A stretch of 64,000 nucleotides of DNA from Ferruginibacter sp. (GCA_013141115.1 JABFRP010000002.1:1166647-1230646); one strand, 5' to 3'; numbered from the stretch's first letter, positions 8,505 through 17,664 are shown. Numbers and translations are program-made. The notes: generated from the letters alone by a model not told the origin.

Positions 8505-9279
8505 GTTGTGCTTCTTTTACAAAAATTGCTGAGGATTCAATTCTGGTTAATAAAAACTGTTCATAAACATGCCGCATGGCCGCAGCACTTACAGCAAAAG
8601 CATTTTGGGCCAGCCATTCATCGGGTATTAAGGCCACAATTGAATGAATGCGCTCTGCTGTAAGTATAGTTTTAAAATTAGCGTCCGTTGCTTCCAACTC
8701 GCTGGCAACAGGCAGTAGTACATGATCTTTTATTTGTACAAAAGGCCGCCTTGCCGGTTCCTCCCAACCGCCTCCGGAGTGATGAAAATATAAAGCTGCC
8801 CCATGATCGATCAGCCACAATTCTTTTTTCCAGGTAAGCATATTGGTATTACGAGCAGTACGATCTACGTTGGTAAGCAATGCATCCATCCACACAATTT
8901 TGGATGCAGTTAAAGCATCTATTGCCGTAACTGCCGGATCAAAAGTAATGGCACCGGCCAGGTAATGAATTGCTAAATTCAAGCCTTCGCTTTTGCGCAG
9001 CAACTCCTGTATCTCTTCATCTGGTTCTGTTCTGCCAAAGGCGCTATCCAAATTGGCCAATACAATTTCGGGTACTTTAAAACCTAATGCCCGGGCAATT
9101 TCGCCACCAATTAAATCGGCAATCAATGCTTTTACACCTTGCCCGGCACCACAAAATTTCAGCACATATAAAAAGCCATCGTCGGCCTCGGCAATTGCAG
9201 GCAGCGAGCCGCCTTCACGCAATGGTGTAACATACCGTACTACATTTACTTTTCTTAATTCCCTTTTACTATCACTCAT
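8482..9279 (-). CDS. HipA-like kinase
   Basis: The 265-residue protein resembles the small HipA-like kinase family rather than full-length HipA (about 440 residues). Visible elements are a nucleotide-binding strand FLYVLKFCGAGQG near residue 36, GGEIARALGF near residue 58, a catalytic-loop-like TNVDRTARNTN near residue 136 and LWLIDHGAALYF near residue 153, equivalent to the HipA DRHxxN and metal-binding Asp segments. No HipB-like antitoxin gene lies next to it; its partner is the DUF3037 gene, which it overlaps by 23 bases. Kinase activity and target are inference. Confidence 0.82.
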   Translation of the reverse strand: MSDSKRELRKVNVVRYVTPLREGGSLPAIAEADDGFLYVLKFCGAGQGVKALIADLIGGEIARALGFKVPEIVLANLDSAFGRTEPDEEIQELLRKSEGLNLAIHYLAGAITFDPAVTAIDALTASKIVWMDALLTNVDRTARNTNMLTWKKELWLIDHGAALYFHHSGGGWEEPARRPFVQIKDHVLLPVASELEATDANFKTILTAERIHSIVALIPDEWLAQNAFAVSAAAMRHVYEQFLLTRIESSAIFVKEAQHARESFI

Positions 9280-9398
9280 ACCTGTACAGCAATAGTACTG
9301 CTATTGCCAACCGAAGATAGAAAGAAACTGGTAACTCTTTTATACAGCCTGCAGATAATGTATTGTACACAGTACAAAAGCCGGGCATTCCATAAGGA

Positions 9399-10511
9399 TC
9401 ACTTTTTTTTGATACGGAGTTTTTGCAAATGCCTTAATATTCTTTGTTGAGGAATGTCTTCCCTGTCGTCGCTTAATAAAATGGACCAGGGTTTAAGGGT
9501 ATCAATCTGAGAGAATATAACGTTTAAAATAGCCACGCTGGGCAATGCCAGAAAAATGCCTGGTAAACCAATCAGCGAGCCGCCAATTACTACAGCAATA
9601 ATTGTCATCAGTGCATTTATTTTTACTTTAGAGCCAACTATTTTGGTCATTAAAAAATTAGAATCTAAAAAGTGGATGATCTCCATACTTACAATTATCC
9701 AGATAATATTATTCATACCGGTAGAGTTACCCAGTGTTACTAATACAGTAAACAACATCCCTGTAAAAAAACCTATATAAGGCACAATGTTAAGCACGCC
9801 CGATAATACCCCCAGAAAAACGGCATATTTTACACCCAGGAATAATAATACCAACACATTACAGGTAGCTACAATAGCCATTTCTATCACCAGGCCGGTC
9901 ATATATTTTTGAATAATTTGTTTGGATTGCAACATCACATGTTGCAGACTTTCTTTGTGTTCGCTTTTAAACACTGCATATAAAAATCTTTTTATCAGGT
10001 TTCTGTAGCAAAGAATAAGAAAAGAATAGATGGCCACCAATACCACTATTACCGCTGTTTCGGATACGTTAAGAAAAGTTTGCCCGATAAACTGTCCGCC
10101 ATTTTCCTTTACCCCAAGGCTGGCATTATCAATAATGGCTTTTTGCTGTGCGGTGGTAATATGCATTTTTTGCGCTACCCAATGCTGCAAATTATCCATA
10201 TGTTTACTCAGGTGTTCTTTTATAGCAGGAATATCATTAAAAAAGCCAGCCATTTGACTGGACAGGAAATAAATTATGGTAGCAATTAAAGCCAGGGCAA
10301 AAACTACGGCTATAAAATTGGCCAGTGTAGCAGGGAAGTATAATTTTTGCAGTACACGGGTTACGGGTAACAATAAAATTGATAAGAGGATAGAAAAATA
10401 AACAGGCACCAATACAGCATGGCCTATATAAATAAAAAAACCTATCAGCAGTACCATTAATAGCTGGTAACTCAGCCGCTGGGCATAGGGTATTGTTTTA
10501 ATATTGTTCAT
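9399..10511 (-). CDS. AI-2E family transporter (permease)
   Basis: From the ATG at 10511 (MNNIKTIPYAQRL) the protein is about 370 residues with seven to eight membrane helices, for example LLMVLLIGFFIYIGHAVLV, NFIAVVFALALIATIIYFL and a cluster containing YIGFFTGMLFTVLV and LIGLPGIFLALP. This is the PF01594 layout: a helix-rich body with a conserved C-terminal Gly/Pro-rich region. Family members are described as AI-2 exporters or ion antiporters; the substrate here cannot be told. An upstream in-frame start at 10559 would add a 16-residue tail not expected in the family. It diverges from the DEAD-box helicase. Confidence 0.87.
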   Translation of the reverse strand: MNNIKTIPYAQRLSYQLLMVLLIGFFIYIGHAVLVPVYFSILLSILLLPVTRVLQKLYFPATLANFIAVVFALALIATIIYFLSSQMAGFFNDIPAIKEHLSKHMDNLQHWVAQKMHITTAQQKAIIDNASLGVKENGGQFIGQTFLNVSETAVIVVLVAIYSFLILCYRNLIKRFLYAVFKSEHKESLQHVMLQSKQIIQKYMTGLVIEMAIVATCNVLVLLFLGVKYAVFLGVLSGVLNIVPYIGFFTGMLFTVLVTLGNSTGMNNIIWIIVSMEIIHFLDSNFLMTKIVGSKVKINALMTIIAVVIGGSLIGLPGIFLALPSVAILNVIFSQIDTLKPWSILLSDDREDIPQQRILRHLQKLRIKKK

Positions 10512-10736
10512 TGTTGGGTAGTTAATACAACCGCATATTTTATGCTCTGGCAAAAGCAAAATATTTACACGTCGTACTGGTCTGTCTTTTAAGCCAAATA
10601 CAAAGTTACTTGGCCGGTATACGGCAGTAGTTACAATATTTTTGTATTAATTTATATAATTCCCATATTGTGTTACAGCGGATGAGTGCCATAAAACCAC
10701 CCAAAAATTAAAAAACTACCTTCGCCATATATTTTT

Positions 10737-12071
10737 ATGAGTATGACATTTGATGACTTAAATTTAAATACCCCTTTACTTACAGCGCTGGACGAATTGG
10801 GCTATACCAATCCTACTACAATTCAGCACCGGGTTTTTCCGGTGGTAATGTCGGGCAGAGATGTTTGCGGTATAGCACAAACCGGAACCGGTAAAACTTT
10901 AGGTTATTTACTCCCCTGCCTGCGGCAGTGGAAGTTTAGTAAAGATAAATCGCCACAAATACTGATTGTGGTACCTACAAGAGAATTAGTAGCGCAGGTA
11001 GTAGCTACCACCAAAGCACTAACACCCTATATGAGTTTGATAGTAGTGGGTGTATATGGCGGTGTAAACATAAGCACCCAACAGGCAGAAGTAGAGAAAG
11101 GCGTAGATGTTTTAGTAGCCACACCAGGCAGATTGTACGATCTTATTTTAAACGGTGCTTTTAAATTAAAGACCATTAAAAAACTGGTGATTGATGAAGT
11201 AGATGAAATGCTGAATCTTGGCTTTAGAACACAGTTAAAAAACATACTGGATCTTTTACCGCAAAAAAGACAGAACCTGTTGTTTTCCGCCACCATGACG
11301 GAGGAAGTGGAAAAACTGATAGCCGCTTATTTTAATGACCCTATAAGAGTAGAAGCTGCACCCACCGGAACACCGTTGGAAAATATTATTCAAACCGCTT
11401 ATGAAGTGCCTAATTTTTACACCAAGGTTAACCTGCTGGAATTATTATTAACCGAAGACGAGAGCATGACCAAAGTGTTGGTTTTTGCAGCCACAAAAAA
11501 ATTAGCGGATCAATTATACGAACAACTGGAAGCCAAATTTCCCGGTACGGCTGGTGTAATACATTCTAATAAAGAACAAAACCACCGCTTTAATACTGTA
11601 AAACAATTTAAAGAAGGAAATTACCGCTTTATTATTGCTACCGATATTGTGGCAAGAGGTATTGACATTGCTGAAGTAACTCACGTTATTAATTTTGATA
11701 CACCGGAAGTACCGGAAAACTATATTCATCGTATAGGCCGTACAGGCAGGTTTGATAAAAAAGGCATTGCCATTACTTTTATTACAGCAAAAGAAAAACC
11801 CCTGCAGGAAGCCATTGAAAGCTTAATGAAATATCAGATTCCTGTACAGCCCTTGCCGGTTGATCTTATCATTTCGGATGAGTTAACGGAAGACGAAATG
11901 CCGAAAGTACACATGAAGACGATACAGGTAAAGCCTGCTAAAAAAGAAGATGCCGGTCCGGCCTTTCATCCCAAATCGGCCAAAAACAGCAAGGTAAATT
12001 TTGTAGTAAGAAAAAAAGACCGGATGATGAAAAAGTACGGCAAGCCAAAAACAAGAGGACAAAAAAAATAA
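10737..12071 (+). CDS. DEAD-box RNA helicase
   Basis: The 444-residue protein carries all superfamily-2 helicase motifs: Q motif NPTTIQHRVFP, Walker A AQTGTGKT near residue 47, PTRELVAQ, TPGR, motif II VIDEVDEML near residue 155 (DEVD instead of DEAD), SATM, and C-terminal ATDIVARGIDI and HRIGRTGR near residue 335. A Lys/Arg-rich tail (last 50 residues) probably contacts RNA. The likely role is RNA remodelling in ribosome assembly or cold adaptation, as for RhlE-like helicases. Its stop codon lies within the stem of the downstream terminator. The DEVD box is a conservative variant and should not abolish activity. Confidence 0.93.
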   Translation: MSMTFDDLNLNTPLLTALDELGYTNPTTIQHRVFPVVMSGRDVCGIAQTGTGKTLGYLLPCLRQWKFSKDKSPQILIVVPTRELVAQVVATTKALTPYMSLIVVGVYGGVNISTQQAEVEKGVDVLVATPGRLYDLILNGAFKLKTIKKLVIDEVDEMLNLGFRTQLKNILDLLPQKRQNLLFSATMTEEVEKLIAAYFNDPIRVEAAPTGTPLENIIQTAYEVPNFYTKVNLLELLLTEDESMTKVLVFAATKKLADQLYEQLEAKFPGTAGVIHSNKEQNHRFNTVKQFKEGNYRFIIATDIVARGIDIAEVTHVINFDTPEVPENYIHRIGRTGRFDKKGIAITFITAKEKPLQEAIESLMKYQIPVQPLPVDLIISDELTEDEMPKVHMKTIQVKPAKKEDAGPAFHPKSAKNSKVNFVVRKKDRMMKKYGKPKTRGQKK

Positions 12072-12103
12072 TTCAGCTATGCCATATTGCATAACTGAAT
12101 TAT
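12066..12103. terminator. Bidirectional stem-loop terminator
   Basis: AATAATTCAG (12066-12075) pairs perfectly with CTGAATTATT (12094-12103), and the stem continues inward after one mismatch (TATGC/GCATA). It begins inside the stop codon region of the helicase gene and faces the convergent thioredoxin operon, so it could serve both. Confidence 0.65.
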
Positions 12104-12142
12104 TAAACAGTTGAATATTTTAAAGCAATACAGTATACTGCA

Positions 12143-12397
12143 TTACCTGTTTACATCAATAGAACCCAGCACTTTTTTCATAAAAGCATTACCGGCTTCT
12201 TTTTCCGGCATACCATCTGCTATCAGCTGGTGTACTTCCAATGCACCACACATATTGGATATCAGCTCGCCAATTACATTCAGCTCTTCTTCTTTTAATG
12301 ATGCTGCTTCAGATGTATTTTCCAATACCTGTATGGCTGTTTCAATTTGTGTAACAGAGCAGGTACGTTGTATTTGTTTAATTACGGGCAGTTTCAT
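12143..12397 (-). CDS. Small DUF6952-like protein
   Basis: This 84-residue acidic protein (starting MKLPVIKQIQRTCS) has no signal peptide or membrane segment. It overlaps the end of the thioredoxin gene by 20 bases and so is translated in step with it. I recall a family of this size (DUF6952) placed after thioredoxin and peroxiredoxin genes in Bacteroidota; the name is from memory and the function is unknown. Two cysteines (about residues 13 and 50) leave a redox role possible. Confidence 0.65.
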   Translation of the reverse strand: MKLPVIKQIQRTCSVTQIETAIQVLENTSEAASLKEEELNVIGELISNMCGALEVHQLIADGMPEKEAGNAFMKKVLGSIDVNR

Positions 12398-12692
12398 CTA
12401 ACAGTGCTTTTAATTGTTCTTCTTTATTGGTTTGTACCTGGTTTACCAGTACGCCTTTATTAAAACCTGCAAAGGTAGGCAGGTTATTTACCGATGCCAG
12501 CTTGCGTGATAAAGGAAATTTTTCTGCATCAACAATTACAAAAGCTATCGCTTCATTTTCTGTTGATATTCTTTTAAACTTAGGTTTCATCAACCTGCAA
12601 TTGCCGCACCAGCCGGCTGAGTATTGTACCATCACCGTATCATGCTGCAATACTATTTCCTGTAAATTATCTTCCTGCAATTCTATTAACAT
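12378..12692 (-). CDS. Thioredoxin-family protein
   Basis: The 104-residue protein is a single thioredoxin fold with the active site SAGWCGNCRLMKP near residue 28 (CGNC rather than CGPC), followed by a cis-Pro segment NNLPTFAGF near residue 70. There is no signal peptide, so it is cytoplasmic. It lies between the peroxiredoxin (40 bases upstream) and the DUF6952-like gene, which suggests it reduces that peroxiredoxin. The CGNC site would shift the redox potential relative to classical thioredoxin; this is inference. Confidence 0.88.
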   Translation of the reverse strand: MLIELQEDNLQEIVLQHDTVMVQYSAGWCGNCRLMKPKFKRISTENEAIAFVIVDAEKFPLSRKLASVNNLPTFAGFNKGVLVNQVQTNKEEQLKALLDETARN

Positions 12693-12732
12693 AGGATGTT
12701 ATTTTTAGTGCAGCCATTGCTGCTGCCTGTTA

Positions 12733-13365
12733 TTAATTTTTTGAAAAATATTCTGCCACACCTTCGTTGGTAGCTTTCATTGCAGCTTCGCCCTCTTCCC
12801 AGTTAGCAGGGCAAACCTCGCCATATTGTTCTACATGCAATTGTGCATCCAGCAAGCGCAGGTATTCATCAATGTTTCTACCTAAAGGAAAATCATTGAT
12901 CGACTCGTGACGAACGATACCTTCTTTATCAATAAGGAACGTACCACGGAAAGCAATAGGTACACCATTGAACGACCATGTTTTAGTATCGTTGTTATAA
13001 GCATATTCGCCACCCAATACACCAAAGTTCATTGATATTACTTTTGCAGCATCTGCAATAATAGGGAAGGTTACACCCTGTATGCCACCATGATCTTTAG
13101 AGGTGTTTAACCAGGCCAAATGTGTTTCTTCAGTATCTGTTGAGCAACCAATAACTACAGTATTTCTTTTTTCAAACCCGGCCAGTTTTTCCTGAAAGGC
13201 ATGAATTTCTGTAGGGCATACAAAAGTGAAATCTTTTGGATAGAAAAATAAGATCACATGTTTTTTACCAATGTATTGATCCAAACTAAAATTTTCAACG
13301 ATCTCTTCGCCGTTGATTACTGCACCGGCTGTAAAATGCGGTGCTTTTTTTCCTACTAAAGCCAT
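12733..13365 (-). CDS. Typical 2-Cys peroxiredoxin (AhpC/Prx type)
   Basis: At 210 residues this is the usual length for a typical 2-Cys peroxiredoxin. The peroxidatic Cys lies in DFTFVCPTEIHAF (about residue 50), the resolving Cys in GEVCPANWEEG (about residue 178), and the Arg completing the active site is in IDKEGIVRHESIND. It reduces hydrogen and alkyl peroxides in the cytoplasm, with the adjacent thioredoxin a probable electron donor. The candidate promoter at 13406-13437 gives a leader of about 35 bases. The identification is secure; whether to call it ahpC is a naming choice. Confidence 0.93.
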   Translation of the reverse strand: MALVGKKAPHFTAGAVINGEEIVENFSLDQYIGKKHVILFFYPKDFTFVCPTEIHAFQEKLAGFEKRNTVVIGCSTDTEETHLAWLNTSKDHGGIQGVTFPIIADAAKVISMNFGVLGGEYAYNNDTKTWSFNGVPIAFRGTFLIDKEGIVRHESINDFPLGRNIDEYLRLLDAQLHVEQYGEVCPANWEEGEAAMKATNEGVAEYFSKN

Positions 13366-13405
13366 ATTATTATTTGTTTATGATGTAATAAATTCTAAAA
13401 ATTTT

Positions 13406-13437
13406 GCAAAGTTCCCTCATTCTGCTGCGTAAAACAA
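13406..13437 (-). promoter_or_regulatory. Candidate promoter of the peroxiredoxin operon
   Basis: On the minus strand TTG (13437-13435) is followed after 20 bases by GAACTTTGC (13414-13406), a near match to the Bacteroidota TTG-N19/20-TAnnTTTGC promoter. It is the only good match upstream of 13365. Confidence 0.45.
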
Positions 13438-13599
13438 GTAATTAAGCTAATTGTTTTAAAAAATAATACAGCAGCTTAAATACTTTTTGCAAAAGCTATT
13501 GACAGATCGCTGTAAATAAAAAGCAGCTCATTTCTTTTGCACCCAACAGCGTTTTAACAGTTTTTGGTAAAGAAATTGAAATAGTTCTTTAAAAAACTG

Positions 13600-13923
13600 A
13601 TGCAAACAAAACCATTAGTAGTAATAAATATTGCATTGATCATATTAATCAGCAGTTGCAGTAAAAAACATGTACCGCAACAAACCACTGCAACAGTAAG
13701 TACCAGCACTGCGCCTGTAGTAAAAAAAATGGTTGTAAAAAAAACTCCGTTGGTATCTGTGGCTAAAGTAATAATAGTAAACGACAGCGTAGCCAAAAAA
13801 AATATTGATGGCAGATTGTATTATGATGTAGGCGGGCACCGCTACTGGCGCAATTATAATGATGGTAAGTATTATCTTTTTAATAAATCGATGTACACCG
13901 ACAGCGCTTTTATACCACATTAA
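13600..13923 (+). CDS. Small lipoprotein of unknown function
   Basis: This 107-residue protein has a lipoprotein signal (IALIILISSCSKKH, Cys about residue 20), then a Thr/Ser/Val-rich linker and a compact C-terminal part with YYDVGGHRYWRNYNDGKYYLF. The Tyr/Trp/Gly repeat suggests a small beta-rich domain. I do not recognise a family. It stands 19 bases ahead of another exported protein gene and is probably co-transcribed with it. Confidence 0.65.
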   Translation: MQTKPLVVINIALIILISSCSKKHVPQQTTATVSTSTAPVVKKMVVKKTPLVSVAKVIIVNDSVAKKNIDGRLYYDVGGHRYWRNYNDGKYYLFNKSMYTDSAFIPH

Positions 13924-13942
13924 TAACAACAAATCAATATCT

Positions 13943-14434
13943 ATGAAAAGTATCTTTATTATTGTTGCCTGCATTATTACTGTAAACACAACAAGTGCAC
14001 AATTAAAAACAACCAACGTTTGCCCAACTTTTAAAGTAAATGTGCTGGAAGGCCAGTTAAACAACGACCTGAATACCAAATCAACAGCTGGAGAAATAAA
14101 AATGCTCTTTCCCTGTTTTACCGAAATGGTAGAAGAAGAAAGCGCTGGTAAATGCGCCGGCATTTTTTATAAAGACAAAGACATTTATTTTTATCCTGCC
14201 AGAAATTATATTGAAATAAGGCAAAACTTTAAAGGTCAACTATCATTACCATTGCTGGGTGCCAGCCGTGGCAGTTTATTTAAATGGCTGGGCTATCCAA
14301 AAATAAAAGATGTAAGCTGGGATGCTTTTCAAACCAAATATGGTATTCTCATTTTATACTATAACAAAGCCGCTAAAGTTAATAAATTGCAAATGAGCAG
14401 TAAAAACACCGACAATATAAAACTATGTGAGTAG
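13943..14434 (+). CDS. Exported protein of unknown function
   Basis: From the ATG at 13943 the protein is 163 residues with a signal peptide (SIFIIVACIITVNTTSAQ). The mature part holds three cysteines and segments such as EIKMLFPCFTEMVEE and SLFKWLGYPKIKDVSWD; the latter could be a small alpha/beta domain. In-frame ATGs upstream at 13859 overlap the previous gene and would hide the signal, so they were not chosen. I do not recognise a family. It is followed by a 622-bp non-coding region with repeats. Confidence 0.65.
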   Translation: MKSIFIIVACIITVNTTSAQLKTTNVCPTFKVNVLEGQLNNDLNTKSTAGEIKMLFPCFTEMVEEESAGKCAGIFYKDKDIYFYPARNYIEIRQNFKGQLSLPLLGASRGSLFKWLGYPKIKDVSWDAFQTKYGILILYYNKAAKVNKLQMSSKNTDNIKLCE

Positions 14435-14591
14435 TTTTAGCAATGCAAATAAAATTAATAGTGAGGTAAATCCAGGCTTTAATAATTTTCGTAAGTGAAG
14501 CTTTAATACCATAAATAAAATATAACTGTAAATTTTACGCTGATGCCATTTACCCATACCATACAAATAATACCATATTAAAATATTGGAT

Positions 14592-14677
14592 CGCTGTAAT
14601 ACAGCTTTCCGCAATTCGGTTTTTCATAGGATATTGGATTTAAAACGGGGCAGGATTTTTATCCAGCCCTTCTTTTT
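14592..14677. repeat. Leader-like direct repeat, copy A
   Basis: About 86 bp, highly similar to 14888-14974. It holds the stem GGGCAGGAT/ATCCAGCCC (14648-14669, one mismatch, loop TTTT) and, on the minus strand, an ATG at 14627 opening MKNRIAESC and stopping after 25 codons. The 5' part resembles the leader of the T9SS gene starting at 17597. Confidence 0.7.
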
Positions 14678-14887
14678 ATGTTTTAATGCCGGGCAGCAGC
14701 AATAAATATTCAGGTAAATCATAAAAACACACCACTCAATAAACAAAAACCGCCATTCCCTAAATCAAACTAAACAGTAAAAAATAAAACTGCAATTTTA
14801 CATTATCAATCAGGGGAACAGCAAAATGGGTGATGCAATTGAGTTTATTACTATAAAATTTTTCTTTCCGGAATATAAATAATTGAA

Positions 14888-14974
14888 CGCTGCAAGCACA
14901 GCTTTTCACAATTCGGTTTTTCATAGGATATTGGATTTTAAAACGGGGCAGGATCTCTATCCAGCCCTTCTTTT
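14888..14974. repeat. Leader-like direct repeat, copy B
   Basis: About 87 bp, highly similar to 14592-14677, with the same stem (14946-14967) but loop CTCT. On the minus strand an ATG at 14924 opens MKNRIVKSC and runs 54 codons to a stop at 14760. The resemblance between copies is clearest from the hairpin to the first codons. Confidence 0.7.
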
Positions 14975-14992
14975 ATTTATCAGCAGTACAAT

Positions 14993-15027
14993 AAAAAAAG
15001 TTCAGGCATTACTGAGAATACCTGAAC
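14993..15027 (-). terminator. Stem-loop terminator of the T9SS gene
   Basis: On the minus strand GTTCAGG pairs with CCTGAAC (15027-15000), followed by seven T. It lies 30 bases beyond the stop codon of the T9SS gene that ends at 15057, as expected for an intrinsic terminator. Confidence 0.7.
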
Positions 15028-15056
15028 CATTGATAAACGCCCTGTTATTGATTGCT

Positions 15057-17597
15057 TTATTGAATTATTATTTGTTTTACTGTTTCGCCTGCCTTTATTG
15101 TATAAGTTCCTTTAGTAAGGCCGCTTACATCTAATTGCTGTGTGCCTGCTGTAAGTTGTTTGCTAAAAACCAATGCTCCTGTACTGTTATAAATGCTTAC
15201 AAGGGTGGTTTGCTGCAACTGTACATTTAACGGAGCATTTACTACCGGGTTAGGATAAATTGAAAGCGGTTTGATAGCTGATTTTAAGGTAACACTAACA
15301 ATTTTGCTGTAAGTGAAAGCACCATCAATATCATTTTGTATCAGGCGATAATAGTTAATGCCTTTTTCGGGTTTGCTATGTGTATAGGAATAATTTTTAA
15401 CCGACGAGCTGTTGCCCATTGACCTAACTGAATCAATATCTATCCAGCCATGACCATTACTGCTGTGCTGAATTACAAAGTTTTTAGTATTCTGCTCATC
15501 CGCAGTTTGCCATTGTAATAACGATTGACCGTTAACCAACGCAGCTTCAAATTCAAAATTATGTACGCCAAGCACACTATAGCTTACGGTTATTTTACCA
15601 TCACCGCTGCCTAAAAGCCTGAACACATTGCCTTCGGCAATTACACCACCAATACTGGTAGTTTCATTCATTGCTGTTGCCGTCCAGCTAACGCCATCGT
15701 TAGAGTACACTACATAAGTTTTATAACCATCTGCAACATCATTAACCGATCCCACAAAGTGGCCGTTACTATAAGCAAAGGCACCCTGGCCCCAATCGCC
15801 GCCCAATTGAGAGCCACCCGGTGGCGAAGTGATAGTACCTTTATTGGTAAAAGAATTAGGATTGGTAATAGTTGCGGTAGATACCGAAAAGAAATTATAG
15901 TTAGATGCTTCTGCCCCCATAAAATGATATTTGGTGCCATCAAAAATTACATCATTAAAATAAGATACTACATACGGTAAAGTGGGAGTGATATCGGACC
16001 AGGTGATACCATCGGTAGAGTGCATGATCACACCATGGTAACTGATATTATCGCTGCCCATTGCAAAAAAGTTACCATTCACATATTTTATTCTGAAGTA
16101 ATAATTATCAGCAGTGCTGGCGGTTGTCCATGTGGCGCCTGTAGCGGAGTAAGCAATTTTTGCGCCTACCCCATCATAACCCATTGCAACAAATTTACTG
16201 TTGCCCCATGCCACACCGGTATAAGTGGTAGCTGCCGGAGTAGCTATCTGGTTCCAGCTTGCGCCATCGTCGGTAGATTCCACAACAGTAGTAAAACCTA
16301 CAGCAAGATATTTACTGCCATTATGAACAACACCATACAATTCCTGTTGATTGGCCGGGGTCTTTGCTGTCCAGGTTACATAGTCGGCAGATGTAAAAAT
16401 ATTACCTGTATTAGAAGCAACAAGCCCTACGCCTGCATAACTGGTTCCGCTTGATGCAACAGACATATAATTTCCGGTAGGATATTTATAGGTAATGCCG
16501 TCCGGAGACGATACAATGCCTTCGTTACCGGTTTGAAAATATTTACCATTTAAATATGCCGAACCCTGCGGAACAATGTAAGCTGTTTTAGTTTGCAAAC
16601 TAAAGTTTAATCCGGTAGTAGCTGTAAAAACAGAACCATAGCCGCTGTAATACTGGCTCGATCCAAAAAAATGATATTTTGTACCATCGTAAAAACCATT
16701 AAAAATCTGGTTTGAACTATTCCATACACCCATTGTTGCATTGGGTAAACTTAATGTTATAGAAGCCGTAATATTTGTCCAGGTACTGGCATTGGTAGAA
16801 GTAAATATTTCATGACTGGAAAGAAAAACAAAAAAACGATCGTTGATATATTGTACCCGGTTTACGGTACCAAAACCAAGATCCTGAAAAGTCCAGCTAT
16901 TGGATAACCCTGTTGCTGATTTATATACATAAATACCCGAGCCCGATGTGTTTCTGGCACTTATTACCAGTGTACCGCTACCATAAGTAATATATAAAAA
17001 CATATCAGTAGCTGTTCCGGCACCAATGGTAATGCTGCTCCAGGTAATACCATCTGTTGATCTGCGTAAAGTGGTATTCATACCAGTTACATAAAACGCA
17101 CTTTGCAAAAACTGTACGTTCGTTAGGTTTTGTGTGGTGCCCGATGTTCTGCTCGTCCAGTTAAGGCCGTTGGCAGAAGTTAAAATTAATCCGCCCTGGC
17201 CCACTACTACAAAAGTACCTGCACCAAAACTAATGCTGGTAAATGTACCCGCCGGAATACCGGCATCCACCACCTTACTCCAGCTTTCGCCATCGGCAGA
17301 TTGATAAATATAGCCGCCATTTAAAATAGCAATATACACGCTGTTGCCATAAGCAACGCCACTGCAATTGGCATTACCACTGGGTATGCCCATGTTTTTA
17401 GTAATTACTGGCGCTTGTGCCTGTGTAGCAACACAAATACTCAATAATAAAATTACAGCCAGCAACAGTGGCTTAACACACTGCCGCAATAAATTGTTTT
17501 TAATAGCAATTGGTGTAAGTACTGGTTGTTTTTTTGATACAATAGAGAATGTAATCTTGTAAAGGAGATTCTCCAAAGAGAGGAAAATTGGTTTCAT
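15057..17597 (-). CDS. T9SS-secreted protein with BNR-like propeller repeats
   Basis: The 846-residue protein has a signal peptide whose hydrophobic core (PLLLAVILLLSICVATQAQ) lies at about residues 43-61 after an unusually long n-region, and a C-terminal T9SS type A sorting domain (about residues 775-846) with SIYPNPVVNAP and GLTKGTYTIK. Between them lie at least ten repeats of the form S-x-DG-x-S/T-W (for example STDGITWSSIT and STDGITWSDITP), the sialidase/sortilin-like BNR pattern, so the body is probably one or two beta-propellers. It should be exported across the outer membrane and anchored or released. Function is unknown. The leader holds a perfect hairpin (17623-17664). Confidence 0.85.
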   Translation of the reverse strand: MKPIFLSLENLLYKITFSIVSKKQPVLTPIAIKNNLLRQCVKPLLLAVILLLSICVATQAQAPVITKNMGIPSGNANCSGVAYGNSVYIAILNGGYIYQSADGESWSKVVDAGIPAGTFTSISFGAGTFVVVGQGGLILTSANGLNWTSRTSGTTQNLTNVQFLQSAFYVTGMNTTLRRSTDGITWSSITIGAGTATDMFLYITYGSGTLVISARNTSGSGIYVYKSATGLSNSWTFQDLGFGTVNRVQYINDRFFVFLSSHEIFTSTNASTWTNITASITLSLPNATMGVWNSSNQIFNGFYDGTKYHFFGSSQYYSGYGSVFTATTGLNFSLQTKTAYIVPQGSAYLNGKYFQTGNEGIVSSPDGITYKYPTGNYMSVASSGTSYAGVGLVASNTGNIFTSADYVTWTAKTPANQQELYGVVHNGSKYLAVGFTTVVESTDDGASWNQIATPAATTYTGVAWGNSKFVAMGYDGVGAKIAYSATGATWTTASTADNYYFRIKYVNGNFFAMGSDNISYHGVIMHSTDGITWSDITPTLPYVVSYFNDVIFDGTKYHFMGAEASNYNFFSVSTATITNPNSFTNKGTITSPPGGSQLGGDWGQGAFAYSNGHFVGSVNDVADGYKTYVVYSNDGVSWTATAMNETTSIGGVIAEGNVFRLLGSGDGKITVSYSVLGVHNFEFEAALVNGQSLLQWQTADEQNTKNFVIQHSSNGHGWIDIDSVRSMGNSSSVKNYSYTHSKPEKGINYYRLIQNDIDGAFTYSKIVSVTLKSAIKPLSIYPNPVVNAPLNVQLQQTTLVSIYNSTGALVFSKQLTAGTQQLDVSGLTKGTYTIKAGETVKQIIIQ

Positions 17598-17622
17598 AGG
17601 TGTTGGTTTATTGGATATAAAA

Positions 17623-17664
17623 TGTTTGCAGGGCAGTTAAATTTTTTATTACCCTGCAAACTGT
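17623..17664 (-). promoter_or_regulatory. Leader hairpin of the T9SS gene
   Basis: GTTTGCAGGG and CCCTGCAAAC form a perfect 10-bp inverted repeat upstream of the ATG at 17597, followed on the minus strand by TTTTATATCCAATA and CCTATG, a pattern shared with the repeats at 14592-14677 and 14888-14974. It could act on translation or mRNA stability. Confidence 0.5.

Larger units (their letters stand above)
14435..15056. other. Intergenic region, 622 bp, with two leader-like repeats
   Basis: No complete gene is evident. It holds two imperfect direct repeats (14592-14677 and 14888-14974), each with a hairpin and a minus-strand ATG that opens only a short reading frame (25 and 54 codons). The terminator of the T9SS gene is at 14993-15027. 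Confidence 0.6.

Noticed and set aside
14760-14924. 54-codon frame in repeat copy B as a real gene
   Set aside because: Sister copy A stops after 25 codons, and no family is seen; treated as leader remnant.
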